From: Patescibacteria group bacterium
Lineage (GTDB): Bacteria > Patescibacteriota > Patescibacteriia > UBA9934
NCBI GenBank assembly: GCA_030916555.1
Contig: JAUPWK010000004.1
Coordinates: 1 to 6,275 of the forward strand
DNA: 6,275 nucleotides
Direction: 5' to 3'
Below the pieces are notes generated by a model, which had not been told where the DNA came from, searched no databases, and saw only the letters and a list, made by a program, of their open reading frames with translations. The position numbers and the translations under genes are program-made. Every line of letters begins with the position of its first letter. The first letter of the stretch is position 1. This document shows positions 1 through 4,775 of this stretch, piece after piece.

Positions 1-24
1 AAACTGCTAAGGAGAAATTTATAC

Positions 25-54
25 AAAATGCGAGCGTACCGAAGTACGCTCGCA
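25..54 (-). terminator. Intrinsic terminator of the leftward DUF5671 gene
   Basis: A perfect inverted repeat pairs 29-39 with 44-54 (11 bp). Read on the minus strand, the four-base loop is TTCG closed by C-G, the very stable cUUCGg tetraloop. On that strand the stem is followed at once by TTTT (25-28) and a further AT-rich stretch. It lies 27 bases beyond the stop codon of the leftward gene at 81-1010. The plus strand has no T-run after the stem, so it should terminate leftward transcription only. Confidence 0.88.
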
Positions 55-80
55 AATTGATGTTGATGTAATGCAACGGA

Positions 81-1010
81 TTACTTCAGTGGTGGGTATT
101 GCTCTGGGTCAATCGTTCGCTCAAAACAGGCGCGGCCGGCGCTATGGAGCCAATTCTGTGAGTAAGGATCATTCACGACATACGGCCGGGTAGTAGCTGG
201 ATCAACGTCAGATTCCTTTGCAAAATTCGCACACAACTCAAAGGTGTATTTGTCTTTGGCGACATACTCGTAGGCAGCACCCGTCTCCGGATCAACCGGT
301 ACAACAAAGTACGTGAGTGGGTCGCTAAGCTCAGATAACGACTTTGGCAGCACCTGTTTTCTAGAGTAATAATCAACGATTCCTCCTTGCAAAGAAGAGA
401 GGTCTGTAACGCGCTGGCCATCAATTCGCAGTTGACGTTGTTCCATTGGCGAACCCACAAACATAAACCCGAGCAAAATCGTCCCGACTACCACAACTGA
501 GGTAAGCACTGCAGTAACCTTTGGCAACTTCGACTTCCAAGGAGCCTCAGTTCGCAAGTCCCACAAGTAGTACCAAAAGACCGTGATTGCAACCGCCAGC
601 ACGACTAAGACTTTGAGAATGAACCGGGTCGTGATTTCTCCGTTCAAGAAATAATTAATCAGGGTCACCAGATCAACGATAATCGTTATTGAAGTAACAA
701 ATAACGTGAGATAGAGCAACCATTTGCGAATACCAACATTGTGCTTATCGGGGTCTGCCTTAATGTCACGCTGAATGAACCATGACATAAGAATGAATAC
801 TGGCCAAACCACAATGAGCGCCGCCATAGCCTGACGAATGGTGTCGAGTGCACCGCTGTAGTACAAATTCAATAAGTCAGGGAACTTGACATTGATGTAC
901 TGAAAGCACAAAGTTGTAAAACTGATCACCCCTACGTAGAGTGTAGCGATGGCGAGAAGATGAGAAAACACGTCTCGAGCGGTTGATCGTGGTAAAGTCT
1001 TCATACGCAT
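81..1010 (-). CDS. DUF5671-type membrane protein with pilin-like C-terminal domain
   Basis: This 309-residue protein has five predicted membrane helices at about 14-38, 59-79, 97-120, 129-150 and 165-187. The N-terminus and loops 80-96 and 151-164 are rich in Lys/Arg. The positive-inside rule therefore places the N-terminus in the cytoplasm and the C-terminal 120 residues outside. The helical part resembles DUF5671, a family of unknown function that I associate with Patescibacteria. The exported tail (about 190-309) reads like the globular part of a type IV pilin or pseudopilin: DLSSLQGGIVDYYSRKQVLP (203-222), then VDPETGAAYEYV (239-250) and YTFELCANF (255-263). Two cysteines (260, 295) could form a disulfide. 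The start is ATG at 1010; an in-frame ATG two codons later (1004) is equally possible. No Shine-Dalgarno sequence is seen, so the message may have a short leader. The gene stands alone and ends at the hairpin at 25-54. The reading frame and topology are secure; the role is unknown. Confidence 0.93.
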   Translation of the reverse strand: MRMKTLPRSTARDVFSHLLAIATLYVGVISFTTLCFQYINVKFPDLLNLYYSGALDTIRQAMAALIVVWPVFILMSWFIQRDIKADPDKHNVGIRKWLLYLTLFVTSITIIVDLVTLINYFLNGEITTRFILKVLVVLAVAITVFWYYLWDLRTEAPWKSKLPKVTAVLTSVVVVGTILLGFMFVGSPMEQRQLRIDGQRVTDLSSLQGGIVDYYSRKQVLPKSLSELSDPLTYFVVPVDPETGAAYEYVAKDKYTFELCANFAKESDVDPATTRPYVVNDPYSQNWLHSAGRACFERTIDPEQYPPLK

Positions 1011-1025
1011 TGATCAAGAATTACT

Positions 1026-1053
1026 TTTACCATAGCATATTTCAAGCTAAAAT
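1026..1053 (+). promoter_or_regulatory. Possible promoter for the DUF62-like gene
   Basis: A -35-like TTTACC (1026-1031) is followed after 16 bases by TAAAAT (1048-1053), five of six matches to the -10 consensus. Transcription would start near 1060. This leaves a leader of about 18 bases that is almost all pyrimidines and has no Shine-Dalgarno sequence before the ATG at 1078. It overlaps the proposed leftward promoter, so the two divergent genes may compete for polymerase. Confidence 0.4.
1029..1037 (-). promoter_or_regulatory. Possible extended -10 promoter for the DUF5671 gene
   Basis: On the minus strand the sequence reads TGCTATGGT, a TGn-extended -10 with hexamer TATGGT at 1034-1029. 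Transcription would begin near 1022 and leave a leader of about 12 bases before the ATG at 1010. No good -35 is found at the usual distance, so the assignment rests on the extended -10 alone. It overlaps the proposed rightward promoter at 1026-1053. Confidence 0.3.
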
Positions 1054-1077
1054 GCACCCTTCTTCTTCCCTCCTTCT

Positions 1078-1872
1078 ATGTTCATCTCCGTTATCACCGA
1101 TTGCCAGGACGGCAACGCCCGTGTCCGCCAACAAACCCGTTACAGCGTGCTCTTCCCAAATACTGCGATCAACTTTGTAGGCGTGTCTTCCGACCTTGAA
1201 GCCGCCGGCAATTTAATTGACGTGCTCGATGCTGCGCGCAATGAAGAAGGCATTATTGCCGTCAACGTAGCGCCCCGCCATGGCGCTGCCAAGAAATGGC
1301 CAAACGGAACGCCTTTTGGATATTTTTGGTACAACAAAATCCTGATTGTCTGCACCATTGATGGCGAGGTGTTATCCCTCATGAAAAAGTTGGGACTTGG
1401 GGATCACGTCAACGTGACCGATATCCGCACCGTTCTTCCGGTTGGCGGTTATGAAGCCGCAGAAGTTGAGTTTGCGGCCAAATCACAATTCAGAAGCTTT
1501 GATTATCTGCCCCGTCTGGCGCGGATTGCCTGGGACAAACACGATGTCCCGTCAGAAAAACTGAACTTTACTGAAATTCCAACTGCAACTACGGGTGTGT
1601 GGTGGATTGATTCGTTTGGAAATTGCAAAACCACGCTGCTTCAGAATGATGTTCATTTTGAAAACGGCGCTAAACGAGAAATCAGTTTGCACGGTGTTGA
1701 AATTTCCGCCACCTGTTACAACCACTTACGCGATGTCCCAGACGGTGAAACGGGCCTTATCCTTGGAAGCTCTGGATACGCCCAAAATCGCTTCCTCGAA
1801 CTTGTCATTCAAGGTCAAAGCGCTGCCAAGTATTATCACATTACACAAAAGGATACCTTTGCTGTTGTGTAA
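1078..1872 (+). CDS. DUF62 / SAM hydrolase-like protein with altered active site
   Basis: This 264-residue protein resembles the DUF62 family (SAM hydroxide adenosyltransferases and the related SAM halogenases), which split S-adenosylmethionine into adenosine or haloadenosine and methionine. The N-terminal domain starts with ISVITDCQDG (3-12), matching the family's ITL-TDF opening, whose Asp binds the ribose. The C-terminal domain carries WWIDSFGNCKTT (175-186), the family's IDxFGNxxTN, and GSSGYAQNRFLELVIQGQSA (230-249), matching the conserved GSSG strand and the following A/G-S-A turn. What is odd is the catalytic loop: the usual VDPGVGxxR reads VAPRHGAAK here (64-72), so by eye the catalytic Asp is Ala65 and the Arg is Lys72. 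The family PDNG motif reads TIDG (93-96). The fold is likely kept, but SAM hydrolysis is doubtful; a binding or altered role is possible. The start is the first ATG in frame and begins right at the expected first strand. The gene is monocistronic and divergent from the DUF5671 gene. Confidence 0.85.
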   Translation: MFISVITDCQDGNARVRQQTRYSVLFPNTAINFVGVSSDLEAAGNLIDVLDAARNEEGIIAVNVAPRHGAAKKWPNGTPFGYFWYNKILIVCTIDGEVLSLMKKLGLGDHVNVTDIRTVLPVGGYEAAEVEFAAKSQFRSFDYLPRLARIAWDKHDVPSEKLNFTEIPTATTGVWWIDSFGNCKTTLLQNDVHFENGAKREISLHGVEISATCYNHLRDVPDGETGLILGSSGYAQNRFLELVIQGQSAAKYYHITQKDTFAVV

Positions 1873-1879
1873 TTTCAGC

Positions 1880-1899
1880 TGTCAATTATTTATTTGACA
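1880..1899. repeat. Inverted repeat TGTCAA-N8-TTGACA overlapping a -35 box
   Basis: TGTCAA (1880-1885) and TTGACA (1894-1899) are exact reverse complements separated by eight A/T bases. The right arm is also the consensus -35 of the promoter for the GC-rich gene, so a protein bound here would cover that promoter. The repeat begins eight bases after the stop of the DUF62-like gene. It could instead form a weak RNA hairpin there, but no T-run follows, so it is a poor terminator. Chance occurrence of a 6-bp dyad is possible. Confidence 0.4.
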
Positions 1900-1922
1900 A
1901 GGCTTCATCTCCTTGCTATTTT
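1894..1922 (+). promoter_or_regulatory. Strong sigma-70-type promoter of the GC-rich gene
   Basis: A perfect -35 TTGACA (1894-1899) is followed by exactly 17 bases and then by TATTTT (1917-1922). The -10 is preceded by TGC (1914-1916) and so forms a TGn extended -10. Transcription should start near 1929, giving a leader of about 19 bases with a strong ribosome binding site before the ATG at 1948. It is the best promoter match in the window. Its presence argues against starting the coding region at the TTG at 1894, which is simply the -35 hexamer. Confidence 0.8.
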
Positions 1923-1935
1923 TGCCTTCCACCAG

Positions 1936-1942
1936 AAAGGAG
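1936..1942 (+). promoter_or_regulatory. Ribosome binding site AAAGGAG deciding the start at 1948
   Basis: AAAGGAG lies five bases before the ATG at 1948, an ideal arrangement. Among the complete genes here, only this one has a canonical Shine-Dalgarno sequence placed correctly before an ATG. It fixes the start and excludes the in-frame upstream TTG at 1894. Confidence 0.85.
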
Positions 1943-1947
1943 AAACG

Positions 1948-2520
1948 ATGTACTCCGACAGGTTCAATGTGTCCTTTGGCAAGGTGAGTTTCGTGGATCC
2001 CAACAGACGTTTCGTGCTCGTCATCACGTCGACCCCGAACGGTACCGATACCCCGAACGAGGAGGCCTTCATCGCCTGGCTGGAAAAACGTGTCGTGGCC
2101 CAGACGGCTCTCGACATCGAGGACGCGGAGCTGAACGAACACGCGCACTTCACCGGTCCGCGGATCGGACGCCTGCCCAAGAAGGGCGACGAGCTCATGT
2201 ACCGCACGGTGACCAAGCGCACGTGGGTCGACTCGCCGTTCCATGAGCTCGAAACCTGGTGCTACGCCGACGAGTTCCACGGCCTGCGGAGCCGCATGCC
2301 GGAGCTGCGCTACCTCGCTCCGAACGGCCGCCGGCACTTCCATCATCTGCTCGATCTCATGCGCCAGATCACCGAGGACGGACTCGAGATCCCGAGTAAC
2401 GTGACCTGGCAGACCCGTCCCGGCAGCGGCACAAACCGCGGCTACGGCGGCTGCATCGAAGGCGAGGTCGAGATGGGCTGGGAGGACTGCCCGGACCCGC
2501 GGCTCGGCCTCAAGAAATAG
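1948..2520 (+). CDS. Unrecognised GC-rich single-gene unit, 190-residue protein
   Basis: I do not recognise this protein. It has 190 residues, no signal peptide and no membrane helix, so it is probably cytoplasmic. The N-terminal part alternates strand-like stretches (FNVSFGKVSFVD at 6-17, RRFVLVITSTP at 20-30). An acidic helix follows (38-65), then a basic segment with TVTKRTWVDSPFHELETWCY (87-106). A His/Arg-rich stretch, APNGRRHFHHLLDLMRQI (124-141), looks like a helix. The tail is rich in Gly, Glu and Trp (157-190). Cysteines are at 105, 169 and 181, too scattered for an obvious metal site, although His130, His132 and His133 could contribute. Base composition is striking: sample lines run about 62-75% G+C, against roughly 45-55% in neighbours. 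The unit has its own strong promoter, ribosome binding site and double-hairpin end, and is transcribed alone. These traits suggest acquisition or high expression on demand. The start at 1948 is set by the Shine-Dalgarno sequence; that it is a real gene is likely, its function is unknown. Confidence 0.85.
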   Translation: MYSDRFNVSFGKVSFVDPNRRFVLVITSTPNGTDTPNEEAFIAWLEKRVVAQTALDIEDAELNEHAHFTGPRIGRLPKKGDELMYRTVTKRTWVDSPFHELETWCYADEFHGLRSRMPELRYLAPNGRRHFHHLLDLMRQITEDGLEIPSNVTWQTRPGSGTNRGYGGCIEGEVEMGWEDCPDPRLGLKK

Positions 2521-2538
2521 CGCTTCAGATGAGGCGCT
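2519..2538 (+). other. Hairpin directly at the stop codon of the GC-rich gene
   Basis: Bases 2519-2526 pair with 2531-2538 (8 bp including one G-U), leaving the four-base loop AGAT. The stem starts inside the TAG stop codon. It has no T-run of its own and stands five bases before the terminator hairpin. Together the two could protect the 3' end of the message from exonucleases. Confidence 0.6.
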
Positions 2539-2543
2539 GACGT

Positions 2544-2576
2544 CACCCCGCAAAGACTGCGGGGTGTTCTTTTTTT
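2544..2576 (+). terminator. Strong intrinsic terminator of the GC-rich gene
   Basis: CACCCCGCA (2544-2552) pairs perfectly with TGCGGGGTG (2558-2566) around the loop AAGAC. The G/C-rich 9-bp stem is followed by TTCTTTTTTT (2567-2576). This is a textbook Rho-independent terminator. It isolates the GC-rich gene from the cohesin gene, whose -10 element begins only five bases later. Confidence 0.95.
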
Positions 2577-2580
2577 AGCG

Positions 2581-2586
2581 TATACT
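2581..2586 (+). promoter_or_regulatory. Probable -10 element of the cohesin/Cache operon
   Basis: TATACT matches five of six bases of the -10 consensus and would start transcription near 2593. The -35 position falls on the descending arm of the preceding terminator hairpin and shows no good match. A second, weaker -10-like TATGGT follows at 2587-2592. The start point would leave about 20 bases before an initiation codon at 2613, or make the GTG at 2595 practically leaderless. Confidence 0.5.
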
Positions 2587-2594
2587 TATGGTAT

Positions 2595-3869
2595 GTGGTA
2601 GGAGGATCGCTAATTACGAAAAAGAAACGCAAATTCCAAGGCATATTGAGTGCCTTATTTCTTGTTTCTGTCTTTGCTCCCCACTTCATTACTCCCCTCA
2701 ACGTTTACGCCTCAGATGTCACCGCTCAAGAGGCCGTTGAAGTCTTTCCTGGGGTACAAAGTGGGAGCTTTGTAGAAGGCAGCACCTTTGAAGTCCCCAT
2801 TCTCCTCAACACTCGCGGTTTAGATATCAATACCGTAACCCTCACCATTAATTTTGATCCCAACAAATTAAGCATTGTTGCACCTTCGGATGGAAAATCG
2901 ATTGTTGGCCTGTGGTTCGAACCACCAAGCTACGACAACGTACGCGGAACAGAGAATCTTGGAGGAATTATTACAAACGGCATTAATACCAATGCCGGTC
3001 TCATCACCACCATCACCTTTAAGGCCAGAACGAGCGGTGAGGCTATTGTTTCGATTGGTGCAAACTCGCGAGTACTCCTGAATGACGGCCTGGGTACAGA
3101 TGCTACGGTAAAAACCATTCGCGGCGTGTATACGCTCCTGCCTAGTCCACCGGGGGCGGTGTCTGTATATTCAGAAACGCATCCACTTCAAGACAAGTGG
3201 TACAACAATGACAGTCCCATTTTAACCTGGGAGAAAAATCCGGACGTGACTCGTTTTGCGATTAGTATTGATAACAAACCTCACACCGTTCCAGATGACA
3301 CGGAAACCATTACAGACACTCAAAAGGCGTATGAACACTTAACCGATGGCATTTGGTACTTCCACATCAAGGCTGAGAAAAAAGGAGTTTGGGGGTCAAC
3401 TGCCCATTTCAAGCTTCAGATTGATACTATTGCCCCGGCCGACTTTAAGCCCAACGTCAATTACCTATCTGCGGGGACAAACCGCCAGGCCCACGTATCA
3501 TTCCTCACCACTGATAGCCTATCCGGAATTGATTATTATGAAGTTGGCACCCAAGACCTAAGCGAAGGCCATCAAGGCTCACCGGTTTTTATTCAAGCCG
3601 TGTCGCCTTACCAAATCCAGCTTGGAGAAAGAAAGCGTCAACGCGTCATTGTGCGCGTATTTGATCAGGCCGGTAACGCGAGAGATGCGGAAGTGATGGT
3701 TCGTGAGCCACTTTCTATTATTACCTTACTCAAAACAAATATCTCAGCGCTGCTGGCCGTGCTTCTTTTTGGACTCCTTACCGTAGCACTCTTCCATTAC
3801 ATTTACGGACATCGAATTGTTGCTCGTCTTAGGGCAGCGTATCGCGTACTCAAAAATCCCGAGCCCTAG
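2595..3869 (+). CDS. Secreted, membrane-anchored cohesin-domain and Ig-like surface protein
   Basis: Counted from the GTG at 2595 the product has 424 residues. A signal peptide is clear: basic TKKKRK (8-13), hydrophobic 15-38, probable cleavage near VYA-S (38-40). A cohesin-like domain (about 47-180) follows, with the typical VTLTINFDPNKLSIV (81-95) and GLITTITFKA (135-144). The linker LLPSPPG (181-187) leads to an Ig/FN3-like module (about 190-279) ending in IDTIAP, then another (about 280-370) with VIVRVFDQAGNARDA (351-365). One membrane helix (about 382-404) and a short basic tail anchor the C-terminus. The bulk is therefore outside the cell, held by its tail. Cohesin domains in non-cellulolytic bacteria are thought to serve protein or surface binding; no dockerin is seen here. 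Start choice is uncertain: the signal peptide would be more normal if translation began at the AUU at 2613, seven bases after AGGAGG, instead of GTG 2595. The gene leads an operon with the Cache-like gene 3 bases downstream. Confidence 0.92.
   Translation: MVGGSLITKKKRKFQGILSALFLVSVFAPHFITPLNVYASDVTAQEAVEVFPGVQSGSFVEGSTFEVPILLNTRGLDINTVTLTINFDPNKLSIVAPSDGKSIVGLWFEPPSYDNVRGTENLGGIITNGINTNAGLITTITFKARTSGEAIVSIGANSRVLLNDGLGTDATVKTIRGVYTLLPSPPGAVSVYSETHPLQDKWYNNDSPILTWEKNPDVTRFAISIDNKPHTVPDDTETITDTQKAYEHLTDGIWYFHIKAEKKGVWGSTAHFKLQIDTIAPADFKPNVNYLSAGTNRQAHVSFLTTDSLSGIDYYEVGTQDLSEGHQGSPVFIQAVSPYQIQLGERKRQRVIVRVFDQAGNARDAEVMVREPLSIITLLKTNISALLAVLLFGLLTVALFHYIYGHRIVARLRAAYRVLKNPEP
2600..2605 (+). promoter_or_regulatory. 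AGGAGG ribosome binding site inside the annotated 5' end of the cohesin gene
   Basis: AGGAGG is a perfect Shine-Dalgarno core but lies downstream of the GTG at 2595. Seven bases after it, in frame, is ATT (2613-2615), with ACG next (2616-2618). No ATG, GTG or TTG lies at a usable distance in this frame. Either translation starts at a rare AUU codon, or the site is fortuitous and the GTG is used without a leader. Confidence 0.5.
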
Positions 3870-3872
3870 CGT

Positions 3873-4775
3873 ATGAAAACGCACCCGAAACCTTTTCTTG
3901 CCTATATTCTCCCATTTTTGGCCGTCATTCCGCTGACGCTTAGTTTTTACATGTTCCTCAATGCACTGCAGAACATTCACACCGGATCCACACTCAATGC
4001 TTTAAGCCTGCAAACTTGGGAAAGACTGAATGCTGACCTTGAGTTTTTATCCGAACAAGGCGATGCCGTGGCGCAAAATCCATCACTCGCCACCCACCTC
4101 CTCAATGAAAATTACGAGACCCTGATCGCCACCATGCTAAGCGAAAAAGAAACCCGCCATATCGGCTTAATAGGTCTTGCAAATGCTGATGGATATATCG
4201 TGACACGCACAAAAAGTATCGCGAGTCTTGGTGAACACGCATTTGTCACCGCCCCTCAAGGCCGTGCTCTTGCAGCAGGCGCGCCGAGTGTTCGTTCAAT
4301 TGAGGTAAATTCGTTTGATGAACACCAAGTCCTCATGACTACGGGACGATTTGTTTATAGTGACGATACGAAGATCGGGGCGCTTTTTGCGAATTACCTT
4401 TTAGATACCGCTTACGCCCAGCAACTTCAGCATGAGCGGCTCACGAGTATCGCTGAACACGCGGAGGTCGGCTTCTATACTGACGTGTACGGAATCTACA
4501 GTAGTAGCTTTACGGATACCGGCACTGCCGAAACAATTCATGCTTATTTCACTCCAGAACACTTGCCGGCCGCAAATAGCGTCAGCTTTCTCACCTTTGA
4601 CGGTCACGATTACGTAGTAAAAAATTTAAGCTTTAAAGGCTTAGAAGGCAGCCACACCGGAGCTCTCATCTTCCTGCCGATTGTAAGTCAAAGCCAGCTT
4701 GCAATAGAAGCGTTTATCGCAGCACTTATATTAGCGCTCATATCAGACTTTGTGCTCAGTCGATCCAAGCGTTAA
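3873..4775 (+). CDS. Cache-like extracellular sensor protein lacking an output domain
   Basis: This 300-residue protein has one membrane helix at each end (about 8-31 and 276-295) and about 244 residues between them that should lie outside the cell. That arrangement, a long helix after the first membrane segment (about 36-90), and the strand pattern around HIGLIGLANADGYIVTRTKS (96-115) and GRFVYSDDTKIGALFANYLL (158-177) resemble double-Cache sensor domains of chemoreceptors and histidine kinases. After the second helix only SRSKR remains, so there is no HAMP, kinase, GGDEF or chemotaxis output. It must act through a partner or simply bind a ligand. It starts 3 bases after the cohesin gene's stop, without a clear Shine-Dalgarno sequence, so translation is probably coupled. 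The last 33 bases overlap the end of the convergent oxidoreductase gene. The frame is secure; the Cache assignment is by pattern only. Confidence 0.88.
   Translation: MKTHPKPFLAYILPFLAVIPLTLSFYMFLNALQNIHTGSTLNALSLQTWERLNADLEFLSEQGDAVAQNPSLATHLLNENYETLIATMLSEKETRHIGLIGLANADGYIVTRTKSIASLGEHAFVTAPQGRALAAGAPSVRSIEVNSFDEHQVLMTTGRFVYSDDTKIGALFANYLLDTAYAQQLQHERLTSIAEHAEVGFYTDVYGIYSSSFTDTGTAETIHAYFTPEHLPAANSVSFLTFDGHDYVVKNLSFKGLEGSHTGALIFLPIVSQSQLAIEAFIAALILALISDFVLSRSKR

Noticed and set aside
983..1180. A 65-codon rightward frame across the intergenic region between the divergent genes.
   Set aside because: It overlaps both real genes, is Ser/Leu/Pro-rich without family features, and has no ribosome binding site.
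1857..1885. A leftward promoter using the left arm of the dyad (TTGACA on the minus strand, 1885-1880).
   Set aside because: No -10-like hexamer lies 16-18 bases further left on that strand, and no leftward gene follows.
1894..1947. An 18-codon N-terminal extension of the GC-rich gene from TTG at 1894.
   Set aside because: The TTG is the -35 hexamer and the extension would cover the -10 and the transcription start. AAAGGAG at 1936-1942 points to ATG 1948.
1882..2553. A 223-codon leftward open frame antisense to the GC-rich gene.
   Set aside because: Long antisense frames arise readily in GC-rich genes because stops are rare. The product is Ala/Val/Arg-rich low-complexity sequence, there is no ribosome binding site, and it runs through the terminator hairpin.
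2593..2601. A two-codon minimal frame ATG-TGG-TAG overlapping the start of the cohesin gene.
   Set aside because: It could be a start-stop regulatory frame, but it lies at the predicted transcription start with no ribosome binding site. Chance explains it.
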